Source: Gymnopilus junonius (lineage: Eukaryota > Basidiomycota > Agaricomycetes > Agaricales > Galerinaceae). Taken from it: DNA of 64,000 bases. The notes under the pieces are model-generated. The model worked only from the letters and a program-made list of their open reading frames with translations, did not search any database and was not told where the DNA came from. Location: contig JADNYJ010000178.1 in assembly GCA_015501075.1 (NCBI GenBank), forward strand, positions 1 through 64,000, in the 5' to 3' direction. Every line of letters begins with the position of its first letter. Position 1 is the first letter of the stretch. The translations under genes and the position numbers were made by a program. Shown one piece after another: positions 35,033-46,917 of the stretch.

Positions 35033-37178
35033 TCATTTAGATTGTGCCTTCATTAACGCTTCTTCGATTAATTGCAGCGCACGAGGCGAACGAGGAGTAA
35101 TTGCACACTTGAAGGGTGTCTTCTGGCTGTTAGACCCGTGGTTAGTTTTACAGATTTACTCATTCGCCACGCAGCTGACCTGATCATTCCATCTGAATAG
35201 CCGTCGTCTATTTCAATGTCATTTCCCAGTTCATCTTTCGCTTTCGCGATGTCAAACGTCGCCAAGAGCGCCGCTATAAACAGCCACATCTGGCATTCAG
35301 TCCAATCTGTCAATTGTCTTTACACACTAAGCTCATGAGAACTTACTGTGGCGCTTGCAACGTGCTGTCCAACGCAAACTCTTTTTTTAGAACACGCGAC
35401 AGAGTCAGATCCCAGGTAGCTGCTTGCACAGGTAACGAAACTGACCTTCTTCCGAATCCATACGCAAGAACTCTGTCGTCGCTGTTCAACTTTCCATCGG
35501 CGTCCAAGAATCTCTCTGGATTAAATTTCCCTGGTTCTCGATATACCTTTTCGTCGTGCGCCATGGCCCTACAGAACCCTTCTGTGGAAAGATTTCTGCT
35601 GTTAAACTGAACCAGATGCTTACCAGATGTTTGCGAACACAGCGGTCCCTGATAAACAGAGGACGACATTAGCGGAACCGATCAGCGAATAAAAAGCGAT
35701 AGGGAGCCAACCTTTTGGTATGACGTATCCCTTATACATGTCGTCGTTCGCACTAAAGTGGGGGACACCAAGAGGGCCTGGTGGCCTCCAGCGAAATAGT
35801 TCACGATACATGGCCTCGACATATGGTAATGACTCTCTGTCATTGTATTCTGGCAGTCTTTCTGGTCCTATGATACGGTCGATTTCGACCTGCGCCTTTT
35901 TCTGGAATTCTGGAAACGTGGCCATTGCATAAAAGAAAGACTTGGTAGCGGAGATTGCCTAAAACAGAAAAGTCTGCCGAAGCTCTTTTCTCGTTTGAAG
36001 AGCCAACCTACCGTATCAGCTCCAGCTGGGAATCTGGGTCATTATTCAGTCGACGACGAATCAAGACAACAGCTTACCGCTGTAGACTGTGGCTGCAATT
36101 CTTTCTATTGTCATCGCCTCTTCGTCGGTCTCTGATGTGTATCTCTCCAGAAATGATGTTACAAAGGATGGTCTAGCAGTGCCTTCTGCCTAAATCATGC
36201 TCAGCAGCAAACTTCTGGTAGAAAGGATAGACCGAAATATACCAAAGCCTTTCTGCAGTACTCCATTGGAAGCTTTTGCGTTTGCTCGGTCATCTTGCGT
36301 ATCTCCGCGGCGAACTTCTGTGTGCCCATGATAGGCGGTATACGGCAGAGGATAGGAAAAATGTTAAGGAGGGTAGCACCGGGCACAAGCAAGGAATTCC
36401 CGAGTCTCTGTCCTTTCTCCGCCACTTCGATGAACGGATCTTCGAATGATTTGACGTCGTACCCATACATTGTGGCCATCGGAATCGAGATTGCCAACCT
36501 AAGCAGATAAAGAGACTTTAGTTCGGTACCGAGGTGTTTTCCAAGGACGTACATTTTACAATGCTCCTGGAATTTATCCGGCCTAATCAGCAAGTTGCCC
36601 AAAAATTCATGAACCTTGCGAGTTTGGATGGGATGGTAGAATGTCGCTGCTTTGCGATGGAACGTTTGCTGGCAAATCTTGCGGTGATACTTCCATTTCT
36701 CGTCGTAATCCATGAGGCCGATGTTAGAGTCCCATCCCATCCTAGTGTAAAGCAATCTGAGCATCAATGCCTTCGCTTGCTTTTTTGGACTTACAAATCA
36801 ACTATCGGGATCCTTGGTCTGCCTGAATAATTGTGAGACCTCTTCTCAAGCAACTCATCTGCGTCGTCACGGTTATTGAGGATAAGAATTTGATTTCCAA
36901 GGGCAGAACTGTATAGGATGTCACCTACGATTTACAATCAGCCCTTTCCAGACAAGGGAAGTCGAAGCAAACTCACTTTGATAAATTTTGCCCCACTTGC
37001 AGTACTCTATCCATGGCTTCTTCGTTGGAAAGTCGAAGGTGCTTCCGATGAAAGGCCATCCCTTTGGTCCAGGAGGGTAAGTCCGACGTCTCTTACCTTC
37101 CCTCCAGGATCTGCAGAGCATGGTTACAATGAAAACTCCTGTTAGGAAGAAGACTAATTCGTGGAGTCCTAGCGCCAT
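35033..37178 (-). CDS. Cytochrome P450 monooxygenase
   Basis: About 12 exons join without a frame break from ATG 37178 to a stop at 35033-35035. The N terminus has one membrane anchor (HELVFFLTGVFIVTMLC) followed by the hinge TYPPGPKGWPFIG, so it is an ER-bound class II P450. The I-helix AGADTAIS spans an intron. The K-helix ExxR is ELFR in MYRELFRWRPPGP, and the PERF region is PGKFNPERF. The heme loop YGFGRRVCVG, also split by an intron, has Tyr where Phe is usual; the Cys ligand is present. The C-terminal PFKCAITPRSP is typical. The substrate is unknown and no biosynthetic cluster surrounds it. Confidence 0.9.
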
Positions 37179-38477
37179 AATTGTGAATCTTCTGAATAGC
37201 TGTTGTGTGTCCTTTATCCTGTACTCTTTTATATGGTCTGTTGTCCCCATTTTAGGTAAATTTGGCACAGTCCAATGCACTGGGTAATTGCATACAGTCC
37301 AACGCCGTTGAAAACTCCTTGCAGCATGTCCGTCACTGAACTCTTTTTGACACCACGGTGTACGTACAACCTGCGTGCCGCTGCTATTCGGAAGGAAGGA
37401 ATTAGATGCAATTAGTTCATAAAAAAGCGACATACCCGACTAACTAAAAAAGTGGCGAGGTGAGACCTGCACTGACACAATGTCACAAGGTCGAGGCGCG
37501 TTGCACGCAGCTTCTGCATTTTTTTATGTTCTTTTATTTGCCTCGCTTCTGTACACTTGCGTGCTTTCGAGATCCTTTATCCTGGAAATTAACTGTCAAT
37601 CTCTCCTGGCTTCCCCTGCTCTGTGTTCCAGTTTTGGATTTCCCTAGATATAACCGTTATCTTGCGTTCATTTATTCCCTCATTTCTTGCGGTGTATGAC
37701 ATTTGCTTTTGGAACCCAGACGTAAATCCCTTGCCATGATGCAGCACTCACATGATTACTGGTTATCTGGTGCCTTCAGCGTAATACGGTTGTCGCCGAC
37801 CCTGACTTCGAGTCGTGGGTTCTTTGACTCGTGCCTCAATTCGCTGTTCAATATACCCTTGGGATCTCCTTTATTCTGAACGTCTCCGACTCCTGTAGCC
37901 CTAATTTCATGTCGGTTTTCTTTATGTGCATTCTCACTCATAAAGTGCATCAGAAGAAATACAGCCCATGTACTTTTAGTACTTATACTTTCAAGTCACT
38001 TTTATCCCCCTTTTATCGACTTTGAACAAACCATGAAATTCAAATGAAGTCAGATACATCCACTTCTCATACTTTACCTGCTTTCATGGTCTGAAAGGCA
38101 TACTTGCCAAGTCGAGTGATTGGGACGAGCTGGGGATCGAACCTGCGAACATACCAAAAACATAATCGCGACTTACCACTGTGCCAGCACAACTTGGAAA
38201 ATTGTCCAAAAATAGTGTTGATTATACCCAGTGCCTGACGTTCCCATGCGTCACTCGTGTACAATTCTTCTGACTTGCTCATCTTCGTTGGGTTTTCCCT
38301 CCATGATCTCTTGCCTACCTCTCCCTGGAACTCGTCTAGTGTGCATTTCAACTTATCCTACAGGTGAGGAAAGATGCCTTGCTCGAGAAAATTTCATGTT
38401 GACCTGTATTTGCCCATCAGATATGGAGTGCCAGTCCTCAGGCTCCACCCGCACTGGCACTTAATACACCTCCCGAG
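37179..38477. other. Intergenic region with a tRNA-like stretch
   Basis: No coding gene is supported. On the minus strand at about 38118-38196 there is an A-box-like TGGCACAGTGG and, 33 bases further on, a perfect B box GGTTCGATCC. The acceptor and T stems do not pair, so it is not a functional tRNA; it could be a tRNA pseudogene or the head of a SINE. Confidence 0.35.
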
Positions 38478-39302
38478 ATGGCCAACGCAACAGTGCATCG
38501 TGATCGTGCTCACGGCCAGAGCGCGCTTGAGACTGTCAAAGAGGAAGAAGTTGAAGTATCCAAAAACGCGGTGAGTTTTTGTGCTTTCATTGACATTACA
38601 AGCATCTTAGCAACCTATAGCTTTTAGAGTCTACAACACTTCGCACCAAGAGACTCCGTGAACTGTCAGTCAAATCAGACAACAATCCTTGCACACTGAA
38701 GGATCTCGAAGCCCACCCCTTGTATGATGAAGCCGAGTTCATGGCCCAATACATTGCTGGTCACTTCACAGATCAGGTTCAAGATGAATCACAAATGTCG
38801 ACATTCGATAGTCAGTGGTGTGACAGGCAGGACGCGAAGGAGGCAGTGCACCGAGGAGAAGCCATAGTCAAATACTTAAATGAAAAGATCGTGCGTCTTA
38901 TTGGTCTTCGATATTTATGAAAGTTACACTTGCCCGGCGCGCCCATTCAGTGACTTTTCCGGCGACAACTGGGGTGACAGCGAGATGCGCGATGCATCCA
39001 AAGCCCCCGATACGATCCCACCATACACGATTCAAGGACCCACGCCAACGAGGGACATTGAGCGGGTTGTTAAGAAGCTGTCGGACAAGCAGTGGAAGGA
39101 AATCATGATAGCTGCGCATGCGTTTGCTGTCATGAAAGGTAAAAAGCGGTCGAGGTCGTCGTCTGGCGATGACGCTGCCCCAGCTGATGCTACCGCAAAG
39201 GCTGAGGTGGTCGAGTCTGATTTCGAGATCGAGGACGACGCTGAGGCTCAGGATGCCGTGGATATGACCGAGGACAGTAACGAGACCACTATTAATGCTT
39301 AA
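38478..39302 (+). CDS. Uncharacterised acidic protein, last splice out of frame
   Basis: Exons 38478-38570 and 38621-38890 give 121 codons in frame (MANATVHRDRAHGQS to KYLNEKI). The third exon (38951-39302) is clearly protein-like: DFSGDNWGDSEMRD, RDIERVVKKLSDKQWKEIM, then KGKKRSRSSSGDD and an acidic tail. With the obvious donor (38891) and acceptor (38950) the frames do not match; one base is out. It is either a sequence error, an unusual splice or a broken gene. The basic patch plus acidic tail suggests a nuclear protein, which is inference. The family is not recognised. Confidence 0.5.
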
Positions 39303-40166
39303 TAAGGTTCATATATTACTGATTGTATCTATTTCCAATCGCTTTTGCGAGCAGGAGTGGTACATTTGTGGCTAATGATATACTGAAGCTTTTCGGTCCT
39401 TTTGCCCTTTTAATAGTTTTGCAAGGATTCGCGAGGTAATTCTTGAAAGGACCAGGTCCTTTTCCCCTTTCTCACTTTTCAGCACTTGTGAAAGTATCAA
39501 AAGTGCCGAAAGGGGAGGGTGTATTTCTTCTGATGTGCCGAACTGTAAACAGTTTGAAGGATAGTTCCTTAAGAGATTAGATACATCTGATAAGGTTAGT
39601 ACCTAATATATTCCCTGATTTGATTATGCAGTAAACCTAAAATTCTTTGATCCTGCAAAAATGGGATTTTCGTACAGATTTGCCTCTCGATTCCAATTTG
39701 TTGGCACCTATTTGGGGAACATCATTGTCGCGTGTGCGATTTAGCGCCCTAATCATGTGATGCATCCAACAAAAAGTACGTCATTGGTCTGCCTATAATG
39801 CATATTATTTTGGAGATTGCAACCAAGCACTCATCCCTCAATGCCCAGATAAAATTTGAGTGCTAGGTCAAGTTCTGGTTCACCATTCGAAACTAGGGAA
39901 ACAATTACAATTACAGGGCGATTCGATCCCACATTGCGTATGTCTCTATGAATCGTCTACGATGTTCAGTCGCAATGATGATCAGCTGTGGGGCGCATGT
40001 CAGTCCATTTCACAATCCCTGCCGGCAGGATCAACAAATGTGGCGAAAATAACCCTCCTAAAGAGACGGAGGCACGAACGAAGCGGAATGACATCACCTT
40101 ATAAAGTCTGCGTTCAATTAGGACTATCCATATTCAACGCCCCGTCATCAACACCTCTCGATAATC
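39303..40166. other. Intergenic region with a short stem-loop
   Basis: No gene is seen. At 39464-39514 the arms CCCCTTTCTCACTTTT and AAAAGTGCCGAAAGGGG form an imperfect hairpin with a loop of about 20 bases. It may act at the end of the 38.5-kb transcript or be a remnant repeat. Confidence 0.35.
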
Positions 40167-42432
40167 ATGCCTCTTTTCTACATGTATGTAAAGCTTTCTA
40201 CACTCTGACCCTTGAATTTATCTAAATCTTTCGACAATAGGCATGGGATGCCCATCGGTGGGACGGCGATTATGCTCGCCCTCGTAGCCAGCATGGGGGG
40301 CTTTATTTTCGGCTATGACACTGGTCAAATCAGCGACATTCTGCTTATGGATGATTTCAAACTTCGTTTCGCAACGTGCTCAAATATGACGGACGCTAGT
40401 ACCTGCGAATTCACCGTTGTAAGAGCTGGACTGATCGTCTCACTGCTTTCTATCGGAACCTTGGCTGGAGCTTTGCTGGGAGCCCCGTATGTGTATTGTG
40501 CTATCTTCAATCCCTGGAATACTGAATTATTGAGAAAGCATTGCTGACCGTCTAGGAAGACGTTATGCAATGGTGGTGGAATGCGTGCTCTTTTGCATTG
40601 GTGTCATCATTCAAATAACCAGCACCCATGTATGGGCAACAAATCGCTATAGGTCGATTGGTATCCGGCCTCGCAGTTGGTGCTCTAAGTGCTGCTGTCC
40701 CAATGGTACCGTTCATTATTCATTGACTACTATACCATATCTCACATGGTCGTAGTATCAAGCAGAGACAGCCCCAACACAAATACGAGGTACTTTGACT
40801 GCAACTTATCAATTGTTCATTACTTTGGGGATCCTGGTTGCATGTACGTGCCTTTACACTACAATGGTTGGCTGGTTATCCAATCTCCCCTTCTAGATTG
40901 CATAGCGATTGGAACCAGAGCGTTGCCCGGTGCACAGTCCTGGCAGGCCGTGATAGGAATTGGTCTTATCTGGCCTTGCGTTCTAGCGGCAGGGATCTTG
41001 TTCATGCCGAGTCTCCACGATGGTTATGTGCTCATGGCAGACCGCAAGAAGCAGAACGTTCTGTTGCCAGGGCACACGGCCTCAGAATGAGTGGGGAGAA
41101 GATCGACCCTTTTGTGCGAGCTGAGGTGGATGAAATCTCGAGTCAAATTGAAATGGAAAAGCATATCAGGGCTGGATGGATCGACTGCTTTAAGCCTCAA
41201 AATAAGACCCTATATCGTACCCTACTTGGGATGTCACTTCAAAGCCTGCAACAATTAACTGGCGCAAATTATTTCTTTTATTATGGCGCTACCGTCTTCC
41301 AGAGCGTCGGCATTTCCGATAGCTTCGTCACTCAAATTATTCTAGGTGCAGTAAATTTTGTTTGTACCTTTGGTGGCTTATATGTCATGGAACGCGTGCG
41401 TAGCGACATTGTTTCAACTCAGCTTTTTTTCTGATTTTCCGCGAAGTTTGGACGCAGGCGTCCTTTAATCTACGGAGGAATTTGGCAATCTGCTTGGCTT
41501 TTTGTTTTCGCCGCAGCGGGTACGGCGAAAGACCCAACTACTAATCCAGGCATAGGAAAGCGTGAGTCCTCCTTGCTTTGTGGCTGGTTCCTTACATACT
41601 CTGACTTCCGTTCTTGCATATCTATAGTCATGATAGTCAGTGCATGCATGTTCATTCTAGGATATGCCATGACATGGCTCCTGGCGTTTGGATTCTCATC
41701 GGAGAGACCTTCCCCACCCGTTCTAGGCCAAACAAGGTGCCCTGTCGACGGCTAGTAACTGGTACGATATCTGCCTTTTTAAGCATTATAAACGTGTAAT
41801 ACCCTGCTATCCGATTGCAGGTTATGGAATTTCCTGATTGCATTTTTCACTCCTTTCATTGTGTCCGCTATCAAATTCAGATATGGATTTGTCTTCGCTG
41901 GTGAGCCTTATTTGTCGGACCTCTGAAGACATACTGACCCGTATTTTTAGCCTGCAATTTATTAGGCGCCTGCGTCGTTTTCTTTTTCTTATATGAAAGT
42001 TCGGATTTATCGCTGGAGAGTGTTGATGTCGTAAGTCATTCAAATATAGCCAAGGCTGTTGGACGATTTAACTTAAGAGTATCCTGTTCGCTATTACAGA
42101 TGTACAATGATCCCAACTGCAAGCCGTGGACGTCGACTTCATGGGCTCCTGCGGGATATGCCTCTCGATTCGATTTAACAGAACAGACCAAGGCTGCCCA
42201 AGCCAGGAAACCTCTTGCAAGTGGTGCGTTGGAAGAGAAACACATCGAGGACACAGGTGGTAATGGCCACACTAACGGCACGGCGAGCGCCTTGGGAGGG
42301 AAAGCGCCGTCGGGTGGCTCCGAGGCAGACAGCGGAAGGCCATCGAGCAGCACGGTGGTGCATCCATCCGACGGTCAATACCTGGCCAGTCGCAGTTTGA
42401 ATGGAGGAGAAAATAGCACAGGTGTACTCTGA
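40167..42432 (+). CDS. MFS hexose transporter, frameshifted
   Basis: Sugar-proton or facilitated hexose transporter of the plasma membrane, 12 helices expected. Exon 1 is tiny (40167-40183); the following exons give [105 protein letters not shown] and the closing [17 protein letters not shown], the usual family order. The frame breaks four times: an extra G in 40634-40636, a lost C near 41007, and lost G at 41676-41677 and 41726-41727. All are length changes in short G/C runs, and splice sites are otherwise sound. It is either a young pseudogene or a gene hit by consensus errors. Confidence 0.75.
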
Positions 42433-42676
42433 AATACTCTTTGAAGACGTGAAACACGGATTCTTACTTGGAGGATTATTTATTCTTGATATCGTATGTA
42501 ATTTGTCCTACATTTGCGTCTTATTCCCTGATCTTTTTCAATGTATTTACGCTGTGTAGCTGTCTATTGTTGTATTATGCTGCTGTCTTTCCTTGTATTG
42601 TACGTCGATTATAAATTGACCGTTTTATAGGATATAGATATCTGAAATTATGGAGAGACGATTGACCAAAGTTAAT

Positions 42677-44314
42677 TTATAAGGCCACAGATGTCCGATG
42701 ATGAATGTCCACCAGCTCAGTAAAGTCAGGACACTTGTTGTGATATTCTCGCTGAATTCTCGTCCCAATGGCGTAGAGCTTTCCAGTTAAGTGGTCTTCC
42801 CAATCCATCTCCCTCCTTTCTCCTCGGAGGTCCTTGTCCCATCCGACATGCTCCCATACTTTGTAAGGGCTGTACAGATGGTTTATCTCGAAATGCTCAG
42901 CACGCGTCCAGAAGAGAAGGTCAATTCCCTGCGACTCGAAAAAATGGCGAGTTTCAACATAGTATCGAAGAACGTCAGGAGATTTCATGTTACGGCAATC
43001 TTTGCTTCTCGTTTCAGGAACGTCCCTCAACCATTCGACAGCGTACACGATCTCCACCTCGGGAATTTGAAGGATGATGGGGTTGCTTAAAATGGTTGCA
43101 ATCTCTGTTACATCAATTCTCTGATCGATGAGCGATAATTTTCTGAGCCGGCAGCCTGAATTAACAAGAAATTTGTTCAACAGGTCAGAGTGTGGTTCGT
43201 CCTGGACACCTGGAAATAGTTCCTGGGAGACCAGCGGAGCTCCAATTCAACCAGATTGGGCATCATAAAATGATTGAGCAGAGACAATGGACCAGGAAAT
43301 GGATCGCTACGGATAGAGATCTTGGTCAGGTTCGGAAGACTGGTTTTTGGACCTTCGGAAATGTGGGTGAGTGGTCCGATGAGCATCCCCGCCAAGGTTA
43401 TCTCTCTTGCAGAGACACAGTTTCTAACAATCTCCACAGCGCAGTCCAGGGTCAGATGCTTCTTTAAGTAGAGGGTCTCAAGGCGAGAAAATGGAAGGTC
43501 GTCGAGATCGACATGCCCAAATCGATGCTCAGTAAGGCGAAAGTGGCGAAGGGCGGGAAAGAATGAAAGCCAGCCAGATGCATCGAAAAAAAGTTCCACG
43601 ATTCTCGTATCAATCTCCAGTGTCTCAACCTGGCTGAAGGGTTTCGGCGGTTCATGGAGAGAATCCGGATGCATCGATTCGTTCAGCTTTTGACAAAGGC
43701 CTTTATTGAGTTGGATTGACAGAACTTGGCATCTCTCCGCATACTCGAAAAAGAGACCCAAAGTCGCCTTTTCCTCCTTTTCCTCCACAGAAGCTCGCAT
43801 GTACTCGTCGTTATACTGGCTGGGAGTATCGGAAGGGGCAATATGCAGGTAGAGTGGGGTTGTGTTGCCAGACAACTGCAACCAACGCTGGACGAACCGA
43901 GCACTGGGACGGGACTTTCCAGATAGATTGGGCATCGCAGATATCCGGTTCCATAGAGTGTGGGTGGACTGAGCGAGACTACGCCAGCGCCTGTTTACAG
44001 ATAGAAAGACATACGGGACATTAAGACTGGAAGGAAAAGGTGATAAGAACTGTTTGTCGGAAGGAAGCTCCACAGAAGGTTTATGAGCGACTCTGTATTT
44101 ATAAAATATTGAGTCCGTCAAGTCTTCGATATCGTCATAACCTAGAGTGCTACCAAACATTGACGTGCAGGTTAGGAATATCTCTCGGAGGACATCGTCG
44201 CACAGTCTGTCGACAGCAGAGTGCACTGGACGATCCTACAGACACAATAACATAAGTACATTGTTATAGGGAACAAAGAGAATGAGCCACTACCGTAATA
44301 GTGCTGTTGTCCAT
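42677..44314 (-). CDS. F-box/LRR protein, one frameshift
   Basis: The start is ATG at 44314: a 21-nt first exon, an intron to 44236, then VHSAVDRLCDDVLREIFLTC, the F-box core, and NVPYVFLSVNRRWRSLAQSTHTLWNR. Leucine-rich segments follow (FPALRHFRLTEHRFG, FSRLETLYLKK, LPNLTKISIRSD). Near 43195-43210 the frame must shift by one base to continue as DLLNKFLVNSGCRLRKLSLI and end at 42677. A missing C in the run read as TCC (minus strand) would explain it. The total would be about 520 residues. The expected role is SCF substrate adaptor. Confidence 0.7.
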
Positions 44315-45407
44315 GCTTCGAATGTTATCTTTTGCTGAGTGTGGCTTGCGTATCGAGATCGACGGAGGCTCGGGAAAGAGATGCTCAAAGAAAAGGGAAG
44401 AAGAGACGCTTTATAAAGGAGCACCCAGGTTCGTTTTGCCACCACTCCGCCCATTTTTTGACAATGGCCCAACCTTCCCATAACTGGTATCTCGTGGGCT
44501 CGCAGAACAAAGGAGGAGACAAGACGGACAAATTTTGACATGTCACATGGCGGAGTCGTCCAACGAACGTACTTATATCAATGACTCAGAAATAGCCTAT
44601 CCGAAAGGATAACGTCGCAGTAGAGCGCTGCTCGTCAAGTCATTAGTGGCAAACGAAGTCGAGTGATATGTTCGAGTTGGAGTTGGGAAAAATTAAAAAG
44701 TTGCCAGCTTGAACAATTGGCATGAATGACTATGTCACAATAAAGCATTAGATAATAAGATAAGAAAACTAGATAATCTTATCCGATCAGAGCCTGTTCG
44801 GCCCGACCAGAGGCGCTTAGCATAATAACATTAAATCGTTAGGCCAATTGATTGAGGTTGGATGCTGGGTATGTAGCATCCTACCCCATCGTCAAATCTC
44901 TGGCAAGGCGTTACTTTTAAGGAAAAGATTCATATTCCTCTTTTTTGGAAGTGGGCGTTCGAGGCCGGTCGCCGACCATCGCCGCTCGCGCCATGTTACG
45001 TGGAAGCCGAGTGATGGCGAGTGATGGTTGCGGTGTTGACGGGATGTACGTAAAGCTGACGGACCTTGTAATTTAGTCGAAATTGGAATTAAAATTTTCC
45101 ACCGTATCATTCCAACCCCATCGATCTGTGTTTCTCAGCACGCAGAATAGTACGTGCGAATCACCCATTTTTCAGGTAAAATTCCCTATTTATTTTACCT
45201 CTTGAGGCTCAAACCTTGACGGCAATGAGGACCTGGCCGGCCCAGGCCGGGTTGATCTAGACTTGGCCTGAAAAGGGCAGGACCAAGATAAGCAAACAGT
45301 GACAAAGAACGCGTCTCGTAATAAAAAATCGCATCGCGCAATTCTCCGATACTGATCTTTCTACAACCTAACCCCAACTTCACACTGCGTAGAAACCCTC
45401 ATACAAA
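44315..45407. other. Intergenic region
   Basis: No gene supported. At 44752-44790 a cluster of GATAAG/CTTATC motifs forms a small inverted repeat. The last ~200 bases form the promoter and leader of the peroxiredoxin gene. Confidence 0.35.
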
Positions 45408-46394
45408 ATGGTCGCTCTCGTTCAACGTCCTGCTCCTACTTTCAAGGCTGAGGCTGTTGCGGACAGTCTCTTCGTTGACATTGACCTCGAGAAGTACCGC
45501 GGCCAATGGTAGGGTTTTTTCGGGTGGCTCAAAGATTATGACTCATTAATTCGCGTTTTTAGGGTCGTCCTCTTGTTTTACCCAATGTATACCTTTTTTC
45601 TTAGCCCTTACCTACCCTGTTCAGTCAGAGCTGACTCGATATCGAAAGGGACTTCACCTTCGTCTGCCCCACGTAAGTTCATCGGGCTTCAATTCGTGAC
45701 ACAATTTATGTCTCATTTTGCAGAGAAATCCTTGCCTTCAACGACGCTCTTCCATTTTTCAAAGAGCTCAACACTTCCGTCCTAGGTGAGTTTCTGGGAG
45801 TATCGCCAACACGCAGCAAAATAACGGTTTTCATGTCAGCTATCTCTACCGACTCCAAGTTCTCCCACTTCGCATGGGCTACCCAAACACGAAAGGAGGG
45901 AGGACTTGGCCCAAACCTCCAGCTCCCTCTTGTCGCCGATAGGAACCTGAAGATCTCGAGGGATTACGGCGTACTTCTCGAGGAAGAGGGTATTGCGCTC
46001 CGTGGGCTATTCCTCATTGACCCCAAGGGAACTCTCAGGCACGCCTGGTTACCATTCTCTTAGTCGTCGATTGCTTACGTGTCTCTTTGTTTAGGCAAAT
46101 CACTGTCAATGATTTGCCAGTCGGTCGTTCCGTCGATGAGACTCTGCGTCTTATCAAAGCCTTCCAATTCACGGTATGCATGCCTTTATTATTCCCTTCT
46201 TATTTCTCCTCATTTGAAATCGCAAGGATGCCCATGGCGAAGTCTGCCCTGCCAACTGGACTGAAGGATCGAAGACCATCAAGACCGACCCAGTCGCGAA
46301 GCTCGAGTATTTCTCGGCTGTCGCCAATGGAGCCAACGGCCATGCGAATGGCGAGGCCACCGGTGCGGGTAAGAAGCGTCCTCGCGTCGAGTGA
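45408..46394 (+). CDS. 2-Cys peroxiredoxin (AhpC/TSA family)
   Basis: Thiol peroxidase that reduces H2O2 and alkyl hydroperoxides with thioredoxin. Exons 45408-45508, 45563-45586, 45649-45672, 45724-45785, 45840-46038, 46095-46173 and 46227-46394 give 218 residues; exons 2 and 3 are 24-nt microexons. The peroxidatic Cys48 lies in DFTFVCPTE and the resolving Cys170 in [18 protein letters not shown] and [14 protein letters not shown] are typical. The C terminus is Ala/Gly/Asn-rich and ends KKRPRVE. Intron 5 (46039-46094) begins with GC (CAG|GCACGC). If it is retained, the frame adds seven residues and stops at 46061-46063, leaving a protein without the resolving Cys. Confidence 0.93.
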
Positions 46395-46917
46395 ATTGTC
46401 TCCATGCCTTTGTCTCATTGCTGAATCTGGTCCTTTTGATCTTGTTTTTATCTGTCGCCCTTGCAACTCTGTCTTTCCGTGTGCCATATTTGAAGCCCCC
46501 TCTCAGTCTTGATGATGTTCCTCGCCAATTCCTCCATGGTCCATTCGCTTCCCATGCCGTCAACAACGCCAATCATTACCGTTATTCCCTGTACATAGTT
46601 TATCTTATACCTTCTTTCATGCGTATTGTACTCGGATTCTTTTTGCCTCGTCGGCCCCCTACTCATGATATGTATAGATTCAAATATAGATCTAGACCTA
46701 GATTCAGCTTAGATTCTACCTGCCTTTGTAGACACCTTGATAGAGCCGTGGCCTGCTGTCAGATGTCGTAACGCTAAATGTCAATAACAATTCATTCGAA
46801 CATGATGTTATCATTACAACCTTTCTTTCCTGAGCATGAATACATATGGAGTAAAAATATCAAGTTATGAATAACAAAATACTTAGTAATACATGCTCTT
46901 TCTATTCATCTTTGCCC
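46395..46917. other. Intergenic region between convergent genes
   Basis: The 3' ends of the peroxiredoxin and dienelactone hydrolase genes face each other here. The 126-codon plus frame starting at 46391 overlaps the peroxiredoxin stop and has no support. Confidence 0.35.

Noticed and set aside
32885..42432. Secondary-metabolite gene cluster around the P450
   Set aside because: Neighbours are phospholipase C, an acidic protein and a sugar transporter; no synthase or terpene cyclase is present.
44752..44790. GATAAG/CTTATC cluster as a regulatory element
   Set aside because: It lies over 600 bases from the nearest start in an AT-rich tract; the motif is short enough to occur by chance.
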